A model generated the notes under the pieces. The model had not been told where the DNA came from. It did no database searches and worked only from the letters and a program-made list of their open reading frames with translations. From Flaccisagitta enflata (Eukaryota > Chaetognatha > Sagittoidea > Aphragmophora), in NCBI GenBank assembly GCA_965153355.1, contig OZ231126.1, positions 5,332,001 to 5,396,000 of the forward strand: a stretch of DNA of 64,000 nucleotides, read 5' to 3'. Position numbers and translations under genes: made by a program. Shown here piece after piece: positions 12,316 to 21,559 of this stretch (the stretch's first letter is position 1; each line of letters opens with the position of its first letter).

Positions 12316-15300
12316 AATATTACCTTTGACTCTTCCCCCCCCACTACCCTCCAAAGGTTCCCTGTTGAGCCATTTCTTGGAGCCGATTTATTTGGACAGC
12401 GTGATTTTGGGTTCTCTTTACCACGCCGAGCATTTATCCCGCGCCATGTACGGCCGGCTTGGACTCGATTGGCAACGCGACAAGCCCGTGCCCGAAGGGT
12501 AAGTCATGGAAGGGCAAGGGACAAGTGCCAGGGCTGCGAATTAGATCCGAGGACAAGGGCAGGGCAAAGGGGAAAGTACAAGCGCCAAGGTTGCGAATCA
12601 GACTTGGAGGGTGAATGAGGGTAGGGCAAGGGGTGAAGACAAGTAACGGGGCTGTGAAACCGATCTAGAGATGAGTGAGTGTAGGGCTAGGGGCAAAAAC
12701 TAACGCCAGGGCTGCGAAGTAGATCTAAGGGTGAGTGAAGGTTAGGCCAGGGCCAAGGGGGCGAATACAAGAACCAAAGTGGCAAATCAGACCCGAAGGG
12801 TGAGTAAGGGTAGGGCAAGGGGCGAATACCAGCGCTAGGGCTGTGTCGATAATCTTGAACCTTCGGGGTGAGAACTGAGCGTGGACAGGTGATGACAACC
12901 GCTAGTCCACAAGTATGCAAATTAGATCTCATGGGCGAGTTAAGGGGAACTATGCCATATAAAAATATAGGCCTTATCAAGTTTTACTGATCATTGTGTT
13001 GTGTATATGAATTATTAACATTTGATTAGGCGCTGATGTATCGCTTATTATTGTTGTTCAATTACTGATACAAAGTTGTTGTCTGCAGGTATCGACTGAA
13101 CAAGCCGCTTTTGACGGGCATTTCCAACTCTGAGAGTCGACAGCCGGGAAAAGCGCCCAATTTCAGCGTCAACTGGACTCTCGGAGATGCGGGATTGGAG
13201 GTCATCAACGCCATGACAGGTGACAGAATCACTGTTTGTGTTAATTGGGGTCTTGTCTGGATGTTGACGGGTGACAAAATCACAATTTCTAATAATCAGG
13301 GTCGTTTCTAGTTTCAGACAGGTGACTCAATTACAATTTGTATTAGTCAGGGTCTTTCCTGGCTATGTATTTTTACAGAAATGTTACTTGTATTGAATCT
13401 GGCTTATAAGATTTTGGTCGCATTGGATTATGGGCCAGAGACCTGTGCCGATTCTGTGTAGCGTGGTAGCAGTGCTACTTGGCAGGCAATCGTCAAAGTT
13501 ACGGAAAGAAAGAGGCAAAATAAGGTTAGGAAAGAAAGAATTCGCACAGATTCTGACTGATTTTGTCATAAATCCGGGGAAGAATTGAAACTGACACGCA
13601 AATTTGTAGTGGCTTTGACGAATTATGTGGCAACGTTTGCGCTGGTGATTCTATCTTTTGGTCTCGGAGTATTCATCATTTGCATATTGCAGCTTCATTT
13701 TTCAAACCAGCAAATAAATGCTCCTTTACAAGAAAGAAAATCATTCTAAGCGTCGAATGTTTCTTTATTCCTGTGATCAAGGAAGCGCCCGGTGAAAATG
13801 CAAATAAGCAAGTATTAATAGTCCAAATTAGGAATCTTTTCACTCACAAACATGATTGAGTTTCCATTTGAAGGAATAATAATTCTGAAAGATTATCAAA
13901 TTGTAGTTGGAATTCCCCGCTTCTCTGAGCGTCTGCTATGGCTTCTGATACAGCCATTACAGAGCCTCTCAAATGTGATTATTAGTCTGAAATCTGAACT
14001 GGTTCCTTTACTAGTTATATTATATTATCAGAGAAGCCGATTTTGCCAAGCTGCCGCGTAGCAAGGGAAATTTAGCACAAGCTGCCGCATTTTTAGGTGC
14101 GACAAAGCATCTTTATAACTGGCTTTGTTCGTCGGTCTGTCAGTAACGCATACGTTCGACGATCCACACGTCGCACCTTATTGGCCTACTAGGCCTTGTT
14201 CACATGTTCTTTGGCTATGGACTACCCCGTTTATCCGCAGTGCTCAATCCCTTTTCTTCGATATCATGACCTCGGTCAATTCCGATTTTACTTAATCACG
14301 GGTAGTCTTGTTGTTGAGCCGCACGCGCGCTCAGATCTGAGCGCCAGCGCCACAGCAGTCCCAACTGCATGCTTTTATGTTAAATTCTCCCAAACTGAAA
14401 GCTCGGTACCATTCCAGAAAACTGGTTAATTTTTTCTATACCTACATCCCTTTGAACACAACGTAATCGAGTATGAAAGTAATCCTCTTGAATGGAATTG
14501 CCATTTTGCATTGTTATCACGAGATCATCAGGCATTTATTCGGTCAAAGGAATAAAGAAATGTTCGACATCGAGAAGGATTTTATTTTTGTTTTAAGAAC
14601 ATTAGCGATAGGAGTGCATAAAAATTTTAATTGCAATATGCAAATGAGTATTCCACCGAGACAAGCAGCAAACAGTTTCACGAAATCGAAAATTTGGCAA
14701 TCGTCTATTCGTTTATTTTCCCCCTTAACAGCCCCCTTGGCCACATCTACCGCACTTTGGCGCTTGCCTGCCGCGTAGCATTGCTACCATGCTACACACA
14801 TCCGGCACCTCTGTAATATTATATTATATTATATCCTAGGGAAAGACGAAGAGTCCCGTCCTTCGCGGTTGTGCAAGCGTCGGTTTTTCGAGCGTTGGAC
14901 TCAATTGGCTGGTCGCGTCAACGCCGTCGTGGATTCGTCCCGGAAGCCCTCGTCAGGAGACGTCGACGTCGACCCGCTCAAACTGGCCGCCAGATGTTAC
15001 TTCGACGTCAAACAGGAAGCCCAAGATTATCATTCCACTAAAACGGACATGGTCTCCGCTTTCGCCAAGCAAGGTATACGAGAGAGATACAGAAAAAAAG
15101 ACAGGTTGTGGATCAGCGGCGTTGGTGAAGGAATTTCAGGGATTTCCATGGAAGTCTCTGTTGTCAAGTCACTGACGTTGTCGGGACACTAGATTCAGCA
15201 AAGAAAATGAAAATTAAGGAAGAAATAAAAGTAAAGAAAGAAAAATTAGATAAAAGGAAAAAGAAAAGATGGGGAAAAGCGAAGAAAATATAGTAGAGGG

Positions 15301-16768
15301 TAAATCAGATGGGAGAAAAAAGAGATTGAAGGAAAGAAAGAGGAAAAAGAAAGAAAGGAAGGCAAGAAATAAGAAAGGAGAACCAAGTGTTTTTGTCTAA
15401 GAATTGCAGTAATGATGATTTTTTACAGTTTCAAGGCAAAAACTACAAGTTAGTTTCCGTTAGGACACTAAATCTGTGGGACACTAATTGGGGTGAAAGT
15501 TCTAAGATTCTTTATTACTCTCCTACGCCGCTGTGGATCATATTGGCGCGGACTATGTGATTTTAAGCAGATTTGCGTGACTCACGAGTCCCTTATTGTG
15601 GGGTTTAAATGTATTGCGAACTGCTGGTGTTATGCTATAACAATCGGCATTTCATATGAGGGTGGTTCCATGTGAAATCATCAAAAAGTGAAAACCCTCA
15701 AAAAATGGAATTTGCTCTTTTTTGGTGTAAAGCTACCCCTTGGGGAGTTATTCAAGAATCCCGAATATTTTTTCGCTCGGTCCCATATTTTGGGTTTTAC
15801 GGGGGTTTGAAATTTTGACCCCCAGGGGTACCCCCAAAACTTTGAAAAACCATATCTCGTCCAATTTTCATAATAAAAGGGCAATCTTGGTGTCAATCTT
15901 CTTGTTTTAACCCAAAGAATTTGTTAGAAAAAAAATTTGAACCAAAAAAAATCATTTTGGTAATTTTTACCCCTAGGGGTAACTCTACAAGAACCCCCGG
16001 GGTACTAAGCCCCTAAAAATTTTGGAAAAAAAAGTTGGAAAAATATTTTTCCATGTTTGTTGTTTCTTATTCAAGAATAAAAAATATGGGAGCTCAACTC
16101 CATAGTACCCAAAAACAGGGTCAAAAATGGGTGGTACAGCCCATTTTTGACAATTTTGATCAAAAATGCCAAAATCCCCAAAATTGGGCCCTACTACCCA
16201 TTTTTGACCCTTTTTTTTGGTACTATAGAGTTGAGCTCCCATATTTTTCATTCTTGAATATGAAACAACAAACATGAAAAAATATTTTTCAAACTTTTTT
16301 TTCTCAAAATTTTTAGGGGCTTGGTACCCCTAGGGGTAAAAGCCACCAAAATGATTTTTTTTGGTTCAAATTTTTTTTTCCAACTGATTCTTTGGGTTAA
16401 AGCAAGAAGTTTGACACCAAGATTGCCCTTTTATCATGAAAATTGGCCAAGATATGGCTTTTTAAAGCTTTGGGGGTACTCCTGGGGTCAAAATTTCAAA
16501 CCCCCGTAAAACCCAAAATATCGGTCCAAGCGAAAAAATATTCGGGATTCTTGAATAACTCCCCAAGGGGTACCTTTACACCAAAAAAGAGCAAATTTCA
16601 TTTTTTGAGGGTTTTCACTTTTTGATGATTTCACATGGAACCACTCATGATCTCTTCTGACATCCTATTGTGATTTACACATCTTTTTTTTTTCTTGTCC
16701 TATTCACAGGTTTGGGACAATGGGTTAAAAAGCCTTTGGAGCAGGACTCGTTTGATTTGATGTCCTGA
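1283..16768 (+). CDS. ADARB1: ADAR2-like double-stranded RNA adenosine deaminase, 3' half (7 exons)
   Basis: The gene encodes the catalytic deaminase domain of an enzyme that converts adenosine to inosine in double-stranded RNA in the nucleus. Exons are 1283-1425, 2254-2391, 5209-5274, 12357-12498, 13089-13219, 14840-15073 and 16710-16768. All junction phases agree and the joined peptide runs collinearly through the A_deamin domain to a stop at 16766-16768. Landmarks in order are [20 protein letters not shown] (zinc-ligand Cys in SPCGD), [33 protein letters not shown] (second zinc-ligand Cys), [39 protein letters not shown] and a C-terminal [17 protein letters not shown]. These match ADAR2 (ADARB1) better than ADAR1 or ADAT1. 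The HAE motif with the catalytic glutamate and the dsRNA-binding domains are missing here and must lie upstream. I see no disruption, so the gene looks intact over the visible part. ADAR2-type assignment is family knowledge; the exon structure is read directly. Confidence 0.95.
1601..2194. repeat. Foldback element, about 590 bp, in ADAR intron between exons a and b
   Basis: TGCAAATACAGACGGAACAC at 1601-1620 is the inverted counterpart of GTGTTCCGTCTGTACTAATT at 2171-2190. The arms pair along their length, with TTTCAATCTAGAAC pairing with GTTCTAGATTGAAA, and the centre is near 1900. The right end lies about 60 bp upstream of exon b. Confidence 0.88.
2254..2391 (+). CDS. ADARB1: ADAR2-like exon b
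   Basis: The acceptor ctttcttcag ends at about 2253 and the donor gtaaca follows CTACAAG near 2391. The peptide includes [26 protein letters not shown] and IQTWDGVLQ. The exon both enters and leaves in phase 1, matching its neighbours. Confidence 0.93.
2392..2943 (+). other. ADAR intron, unremarkable
   Basis: This is ordinary AT-rich intron between exon b and the (TG)n tract. I see no coding potential, and no repeat longer than a few bases stands out. Confidence 0.4.
2944..3021 (+). repeat. (TG)n microsatellite
   Basis: An uninterrupted TG dinucleotide run of about 75 bp lies immediately before a long polypyrimidine tract. It can adopt Z-DNA. Confidence 0.95.
3021..3725 (+). repeat. Polypyrimidine tract (CCCTCT-type), about 700 bp
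   Basis: Almost every base is C or T, in CCCTCC, CTCTCC and CCTTCC words. The open frames through it are artefacts of the composition. Long homopurine-homopyrimidine tracts of this type can form triplex (H-DNA). It lies inside the ADAR intron between exons b and c. Confidence 0.93.
4006..4565 (+). mobile_element. GTCGCG-hairpin element (HINE/DINE-like), long copy
   Basis: The copy begins CAGGCCAACACCTATAAGTC and ends with the imperfect hairpin GTCGCGTAGCACGCGAC followed by TAAAAA. The inside is a tandem run of about 10-bp TGACTTAAAA/TGACCTAAAA units (4075-4445). CCGA/CGGAC tetranucleotides precede the hairpin. It belongs to the family repeated throughout the window. Confidence 0.75.
4595..5160. 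repeat. Foldback element, about 565 bp, directly upstream of ADAR exon c
   Basis: CGATGGGAGCAATGACGAC at 4595 and GTCGTCATTGCTCCCATCG ending at 5160 are inverted copies. The pairing continues inward to a centre near 4875, where CCTGTAAAAATAG and ATTTTTACAGG face each other. The right arm ends 48 bp before exon c. Confidence 0.9.
5209..5274 (+). CDS. ADARB1: ADAR2-like exon c (short MSCSDK exon)
   Basis: This 66-nt exon is too short to stand out as an open frame. The acceptor ccatgaaaag precedes 5209 and the donor gtatgg follows 5274. It encodes [20 protein letters not shown] followed by LQ. The Cys in MSCSDK is a zinc ligand in ADAR2. It lies only 49 bp beyond the right end of the 4595-5160 inverted repeat. 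Confidence 0.95.
5275..5970 (+). other. ADAR intron, unremarkable
   Basis: Single-copy-looking AT-rich intron. I found no exon, RNA gene or repeat. Confidence 0.4.
5979..6219. mobile_element. hAT-type MITE with 8-bp target-site duplication
   Basis: The ends are inverted: GGGCCTGTTTCC on the left and GGAAACACGCCCT on the right. CAGATTAA at 5971-5978 and again at 6220-6227 is a perfect 8-bp duplication, the hAT length. The inside carries CACTCGGTCGCTCGC and CTCACTC-rich sequence shared with the element at 35841-36114. No transposase is encoded. Confidence 0.8.
6230..7584 (+). other. ADAR intron, unremarkable
   Basis: AT-rich intron with a short C-run (7058-7071) and purine-rich patches (7255-7310). 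I recognise no exon or element. Confidence 0.4.
8197..8825 (+). repeat. 24-bp telomere-like minisatellite, left arm
   Basis: The unit TTTAGGGTTAGGGCTAGGGTTGAG (24 bp, three TTAGGG-like hexamers plus a TTGAGT spacer) is repeated about 25 times. Copies at 8290-8520 are degenerate. It is interstitial, not at a chromosome end. Confidence 0.92.
8826..9246. repeat. Palindromic AACTTTGCC/GGCAAAGTT spacer
   Basis: The spacer between the two telomere-like arrays is made of copies of AAACTTTGCC and its complement GGCAAAGTTT in both orientations, with GTTGATGTGATATTTTTCA repeated three times (8819, 8892 and 9080). It can form many alternative hairpins. Confidence 0.8.
9247..10143 (-). repeat. 24-bp telomere-like minisatellite, right (inverted) arm
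   Basis: The unit CTCAACCCTAGCCCTAACCCTAAA is the reverse complement of the left array, repeated about 37 times over about 900 bp. The middle third (9560-9900) is degenerate. Confidence 0.92.
11400..11737 (+). mobile_element. GTCGCG-hairpin element
   Basis: The copy begins AACAAGGCCAACACCTGTAA and ends GAGTCGCGTGCACGCGACTA plus A-run. The interior is TGACTTAAAA tandem repeats, and ACCGACCGACGGAC lies before the hairpin. It has the same architecture as 4006-4565. Confidence 0.85.
12225..12312 (+). repeat. (CT)n microsatellite before ADAR exon d
   Basis: An uninterrupted CT run of about 85 bp ends about 45 nt upstream of the exon d acceptor. It may contribute to the polypyrimidine tract. Confidence 0.95.
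12357..12498 (+). CDS. ADARB1: ADAR2-like exon d
   Basis: The acceptor ccctccaaag precedes 12357 and the donor gtaagt follows 12498. It encodes [34 protein letters not shown] and [11 protein letters not shown] long (CT)n microsatellite lies about 45 nt upstream of the acceptor. The donor is the first member of a tandem array (see 12491-12960). Confidence 0.95.
12491..12960 (+). repeat. Tandem array of the ADAR exon d 5' splice site (about 60-bp units)
   Basis: The exon end CCCGAAGG plus donor GTAAGT is the first unit. Degenerate copies follow near 12547, 12604, 12665, 12725, 12793 and about 12853. Several keep donor-like sequence: GAGGGTGAAT, TAAGGGTGAGTG, CCCGAAGGGTGAGTAAGG and CGGGGTGAGA. 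Units share AGGGCAAGGG and CAGGGCTGCGAA. The array extends only into the intron. Confidence 0.8.
13089..13219 (+). CDS. ADARB1: ADAR2-like exon e
   Basis: The acceptor gttgtctgcag precedes 13089 and the donor gtgaca follows 13219. It encodes [33 protein letters not shown] and LEVINAMT, a strongly conserved stretch of the deaminase domain. The donor region is repeated three times in tandem. Confidence 0.96.
13213..13370 (+). repeat. Three tandem copies of the ADAR exon e 5' splice site (about 52-bp units)
   Basis: ATGACAGGTGACAGAATCAC at the exon end is followed by GACGGGTGACAAAATCACAA (13266) and GACAGGTGACTCAATTACAA (13317). Each unit continues with a TTNNTAATCAGGGTC-like segment. Copies two and three are intronic. 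Confidence 0.8.
13371..14839 (+). other. ADAR intron, unremarkable
   Basis: AT-rich intron ending in a TATAT-rich stretch before the exon f acceptor. I recognise nothing inside it. Confidence 0.4.
14840..15073 (+). CDS. ADARB1: ADAR2-like exon f
   Basis: The acceptor atatcctag precedes 14840 and the donor gtatac follows 15073. It encodes [40 protein letters not shown] and [11 protein letters not shown]. These correspond to the RLCK...W and K.AAK.YQ.AK...AF helices near the ADAR2 C-terminus. The middle ([16 protein letters not shown]) is a species-specific loop. Confidence 0.95.
15658..16648. repeat. Foldback element, about 990 bp, in the last ADAR intron
   Basis: GGTGGTTCCATGTGAAATCA at 15661 pairs with TGATTTCACATGGAACCACT near 16627-16646. 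The arms pair through AAAGTGAAAACCCTC, the CCCAGGGGTACCCC segment and GGGAGCTCAACTC, with a centre near 16155. The right arm ends about 60 bp before the terminal exon. Confidence 0.92.
16710..16768 (+). CDS. ADARB1: ADAR2-like terminal exon with stop
   Basis: The acceptor tattcacag precedes 16710. The exon encodes [19 protein letters not shown] and ends with TGA at 16766-16768, giving the typical ADAR2 C-terminal ending G.W..KP.EQD.F.L. The coding end GATTTGATGTCCT is duplicated just past the stop (about 16777-16790). Confidence 0.95.
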
Positions 16769-17510
16769 TAGTCGTCGATTTGATGTCCTAATTGTCATCA
16801 TATTTCCAGAATAACTTTGAATCTGTCACGGCTGAAATTTTCATGAAATGACATCAATGTTCTCGATTTCTGCCATTCTCTCTTTCACGTAAGAGAAAAA
16901 AACTATCCATGCGCCAGCGATTATAATTCATTTTCCAGACTTCTTTAACTGTAAATACCTTTTTGAATGTGTATGAAAATCATTTGTTGGAATCTTATGC
17001 ACCACAATTTGTGGGTATCGTCTACAACAGTACAACATGGTATCATTCGCGTTATATTTGATAGTCCATTTATGGTAATTCTGATTGATTTGCCGCAAAT
17101 TGCATGGGAAAAAAAGCTTTCAAGGAAAATTCTATAAAATCAGTTTCAGTTTGATAGATAAAGTTCAGCACGTTGAGTATACTAGTTACTCTCTTGCTAA
17201 TGAATGCTGTATATCGGCTTTCGAAAGGAAGCATTAACTTTGGGAGAGTATGACTTCTAGATGAAGAAAACTTCAATTACCAGATTGATCTCATTTTAAA
17301 AATATTTGAGCAAATTACACAAGACAAATCGATCAAGTGATAGACCTTGTTTTGATTGCTCCCGAGTTTTCACACTAATTTCGGATTGTTGAGAGATTTA
17401 ATTTGTTACAGCCAAACCTGCCAAAACAGATCTGAGAGTACCGAATCCTCCTAAAACGAACTCAAATCCTCAATTCCATCTTTTACGAGGCAAGTTCATT
17501 TTTGAACGAA
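16769..17510 (+). other. ADAR 3' flank, nothing further recognised
   Basis: This is presumably the 3' UTR followed by intergenic sequence. I did not find a clear AATAAA signal close to the stop. Confidence 0.35.
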
Positions 17511-17775
17511 ACTAGGCCGGAATGACGGCTACCGAAGCCGCGTGCGGGTGGGCAGGGGCAGTAATGAAATACTGTTCAATCAGTAGTTCAACACTACACT
17601 AGTCGATTTTCTTAAACTTGTTCAACAAGTAGTTCAGTTTATTTTTTAGAAAGGAGCATTGATAAAAAAATATGCTCCTGAGTACCTTAAAAGCTAATTG
17701 TTATAGATAGACCGACCGACCAACCGACAGACTGACGTAGCGAGTTGAATGTACGCGTGACCCGCGGTTTTATCT
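17511..17775 (+). mobile_element. GTCGCG-hairpin element, degenerate copy
   Basis: AAACTAGGCCGGAATGACGG, then GCGTGCGGGTGGGCAGGGGC, then CCGACCGACCAACCGACAG and a decayed hairpin GTACGCGTGACCCGCGG. The order of modules matches the family, but the ends are mutated. Confidence 0.55.
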
Positions 17776-17945
17776 GATCTCGTACCTGAAGTTCTGTCAC
17801 ACATGCAATTTTCATGTTAGTCTTTTATTTGCTTGATTTATTGGTTTAGTCACAAGACTTTCGCATCCCCGGAATCATAGAAAAGGCGCTACAATCTGGA
17901 TGGTCTAACTTTTCCAAACAGAAGGCAAAATAAGGAAAGAGTTGC

Positions 17946-18552
17946 AGGATGTTAGGAAGCGAGCAGAGACCAGATTTGAGTATATGTGTTTTTTCCTTGG
18001 AGGGCAAAGGATTTGAGCTATTGAGTTGATTTTTTTTGTGGATCTTCATTGGAAGGCTATTGCTGATGCAATAAAATAACAATTTGTTGAATCAAAAACA
18101 GATTTTTGAGGATTTTGAGCCTAACTAGTGTAAAATATGCGATTCTATTATGCGGTTCTGGCTGTTAAAATTCATCAAATACAGAGTAAATAGGTTATTT
18201 GAGGTTCAAAAAAGGGCTTGATTATGCTTAGAATTGATGTTAGAGATGATTTAGCCACTTTGGAGAAACTTCTACGCGGTCAGGAATTTTTAAAATCAAT
18301 TTTAGTCAAACTCAACACTTTTTCTTTATATTTCTTCTTATGGGTGTTGATAGCATAAGCAAGTAAAAAAAATGTACATTTAGATGTAATCTAGGGCCAC
18401 TTTGGCTTTTTTCTGGTAATCAAACCGTTTCTTGGCCTTTTGGGGGTCTCTGCACCAGTTTTGGTTCAGAAAACAAAGTAGCAAGGCTCCTAAGAGAGTG
18501 CCATAATCTGCCGTTGGTCGCCGCCCACGGCCGGGCCTATTCCTAACAGTCT
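17946..18552. repeat. Segmental duplication, copy 1 (607 bp)
   Basis: It is nearly identical to 18931-19536. Differences seen are one TA insertion in TATATGTG and GCAAGTAAA versus GCGAGTAAA. A short minus-strand open frame (PGRGRRPTADYGTLLGALLL...) is shared, but I do not recognise it. Confidence 0.93.
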
Positions 18553-18930
18553 TATTAGAGGGAAAATTAATCAAAATATGAATTTCTTGATTTTTGGCTC
18601 ATTTATCAATGGAATTAGCTATTTCTAATTCTCCCCTGTGATAAAAAATCAAATTTGGGCCAAAAACTAAATGCTTTGAGGTATTTTTAGGGCTTGAAAT
18701 CGGCCCAATAGAGCCATTTTTTGACAATCTTGAAAATTGGAGGCTTCAAGAAGGTGTCATCTTTGAGAGCCTAATGCTTTTTTTCGGAGAGAGATAGTAG
18801 TTAGCTCTTTTTTTCAGATGAGAGTACTCAAAAAGATCTTTCAAATAAGCACTGATTTTCCTCAAAAACTATTCTCCATTAGCAAATAATGACCTAACAA
18901 AGTTAACTAAGTACAGGGTTGCTTCTTATA

Positions 18931-19536
18931 AGGATGTTAGGAAGCGAGCAGAGACCAGATTTGAGTATGTGTTTTTTCCTTGGAGGGCAAAGGATTTGAG
19001 CTATTGAGTTGATTTTTTTTGTGGATCTTCATTGGAAGGCTATTGCTGATGCAATAAAATAACAATTTGTTGAATCAAAAACAGATTTTTGAGGATTTTG
19101 AGCCTAACTAGTGTAAAATATGCGATTCTATTATGCGGTTCTGGCTGTTAAAATTCATCAAATACAGAGTAAATAGGTTATTTGAGGTTCAAAAAAGGGC
19201 TTGATTATGCTTAGAATTGATGTTAGAGATGATTTAGCCACTTTGGAGAAACTTCTACGCGGTCAGGAATTTTTAAAATCAATTTTAGTCAAACTCAACA
19301 CTTTTTCTTTATATTTCTTCTTATGGGTGTTGATAGCATAAGCGAGTAAAAAAAATGTACATTTAGATGTAATCTAGGGCCACTTTGGCTTTTTTCTGGT
19401 AATCAAACCGTTTCTTGGCCTTTTGGGGGTCTCTGCACCAGTTTTGGTTCAGAAAACAAAGTAGCAAGGCTCCTAAGAGAGTGCCATAATCTGCCGTTGG
19501 TCGCCGCCCACGGCCGGGCCTATTCCTAACAGTCTT
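18931..19536. repeat. Segmental duplication, copy 2 (606 bp)
   Basis: Direct repeat of 17946-18552, separated by about 380 bp. The very low divergence implies a recent duplication or conversion. Confidence 0.93.
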
Positions 19537-19679
19537 GCACCAAAGTTGAACGGAATAGTTTGCAGAACAAGCACTTTCAAAAGGCCTAACAAAGCAACGA
19601 TATTCTCTGAATAAAGTGACGCGGAATTTTTGTCCGCGACGGAATACCATTCCGACGCGGACTATAATTCGAGGCGGGT

Positions 19680-19720
19680 GGGTGTCGTCGTCGTCGTCGT
19701 TGTCGTTGTTGTCGTCGTCC
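19680..19720 (-). repeat. GTC/GTT trinucleotide run
   Basis: A short imperfect (GTC)n/(GTT)n tract that would read as polyAsp/Asn on the minus strand. Confidence 0.8.
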
Positions 19721-19889
19721 ACACTTTTAAAAATGGGCTAACTTTTGAACGCCTTGACCGATTTGCTTCATATTTGGAGGTCCGAAAAAAATAAAGGATC
19801 TTTCCTTTTCGGAAAAATGAAAAAATCCCCGGTTACCAGGATAAAATCGCTTGTCCTTCTGGGTCTTGCGTGTCTAGTGTCGCTTGTCC

Positions 19890-21470
19890 CCCGCATATGT
19901 TGTTGTCCCCTACATGTGTTGCTTACCCCCGCAAGTGTTGCCCACCCCTGCAAGTGTTGGAGATCCCCCGAAAGTGTCCATTACCCCCCGCAAGTGTCAT
20001 TTACCCCCCGCAAGTGTCCATTATCCCCCGCAAGTAGTCATTACATCCCACAAGTGTTCATTACCCCCCGCAAGTGTTTATTACCCCTCGCAAGTGTTCA
20101 TTACCCCTCGCAAGTGTTCATTACCCCTTGCGAGTGATCATTACCCCTCGCGAGTGTTCATTACCCCTCGCGAGTGTTCATTACCTCGCAAGTGTTCATT
20201 ACCCTCGCAAGTGTTCATTACCCCCCGCAAGTGTTCATTACCCCTCGCAAGTGTTCATTACCCCTCGCAAGTGTTCATTACCCCTCGCAAGTGTTCATTA
20301 CCCCTCGCAAGTGTTCATTACCCCTCGCAAGTGTTCATTACCCCTCGCAAGTGTTCATTACCCCTCGCAAGTGTTCATTACCCCTCGCGAGTGTTCATTA
20401 CCCCTCGCGAGTGTTCATTACCCCTCGCGAGTGTTCATTACCCCTCGCGAGTGTTCATTACCCCTCGCGAGTGTTCACTACCCCTCGCGAGTGTTCATTA
20501 CCCCTCGCAAGTGTTCATTACCCCTCGCAAGTGTTCATTACCCCTCGCAAGTGTTCATTACCCCTCGCAAGTGTTCATTACCCCTCGCAAGTGTTCATTA
20601 CCCCTCGCAAGTGTTCATTACCCCCCGCAAGTGTTCATTACCCCCCGCAAGTCTTCATTACCCCTCGCAAGTCTTCATTACCCCTCGCAAGTCTTCATTA
20701 CCCCTCGCAAGTCTTCATTACCCCTCGCAAGTCTTCATTACCCCTCGCAAGTCTTCATTACCCCTCGCAAGTCTTCATTACCCCTCGCAAGTCTTCATTA
20801 CCCCTCGCAAGTCTTCATTACCCCTCGCAAGTCTTCATTACCCCTCGCAAGTCTTCATTACCCCTCGCAAGTCTTCATTACCCCTCGCAAGTCTTCATTA
20901 CCCCTCGCAAGTCTTCATTACCCCTCGCAAGTCTTCATTACCCCTCGCAAGTCTTCATTACCCCTCGCAAGTCTTCATTACCCTCGCAAGTCTTCCTTAC
21001 CTTACATTGTTTTGCAAGTCTTGTTAGGCAAGTCTTCATTACCCCAAGTCTTCATTACCCTCAAGTCTACCCCCGCAAGTCTTCATTACCCCTCGCAAGT
21101 CTTCATTACCCCTCGCAAGTCTTCATTACCCCTTGCAAGTCTTCATTACCCCTCGCAAGTCTTCATTACCCCTCGCAAGTCTTCATTACCCCTCGCAAGT
21201 CTTCATTACCCCTCGCAAGTCTTCATTACCCCTCGCAAGTCTTCATTACCCCTCGCAAGTCTTCATTACCCCTCGCAAGTCTTCATTACCCCTCGCAAGT
21301 CTTCATTACCCCTCGCAAGTCTTCATTACCCCTCGCAAGTCTTCATTACCCCTCGCAATTCTTCATTACCCCTCGCAAGTCTTCATTACCCCTCGCCAGT
21401 CTTCATTACCCCTCGTCAGTCTTCATTACCCCTCGCAAGTCTTCATTACTCCTCGCAAGTGTCCACTAAC
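19890..21470 (+). repeat. 20-bp minisatellite, about 78 copies
   Basis: The unit is CGCAAGTGTTCATTACCCCT. A block with CGCGAGTG variants occupies about 20386-20500. From about 20649 every copy changes to GTCTTC. A short scrambled region sits at 20985-21080. Because 20 is not a multiple of 3 and the 60-bp superperiod has no stop, all forward frames stay open and read the same circular 20-residue peptide (SLPLASVHYPSQVFITPRKC). I treat the long open frame as a by-product, not a gene. Confidence 0.93.
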
Positions 21471-21559
21471 CCCCCACTTATCATTAGCAAGTTGTTGCTG
21501 GCAAGTGTCCCTTGTCTTAAACAAGATTTGTTTGTGAAAGGCAAGGGCTTGTTATGGGT

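Noticed and set aside
15090-15192. Open reading past the ADAR exon f donor
   Set aside because: It continues into the intron; splicing at 15073 to 16710 gives the conserved ADAR2 C-terminus.
18380-19722. Duplicated minus-strand frame (PGRGRRPTADYGTLLG...) as a gene pair
   Set aside because: It is short, lies in a duplicated block and has no recognised domain.
20000-21460. CRISPR array
   Set aside because: Units of 20 bp are contiguous with no unique spacers, and the genome is eukaryotic.
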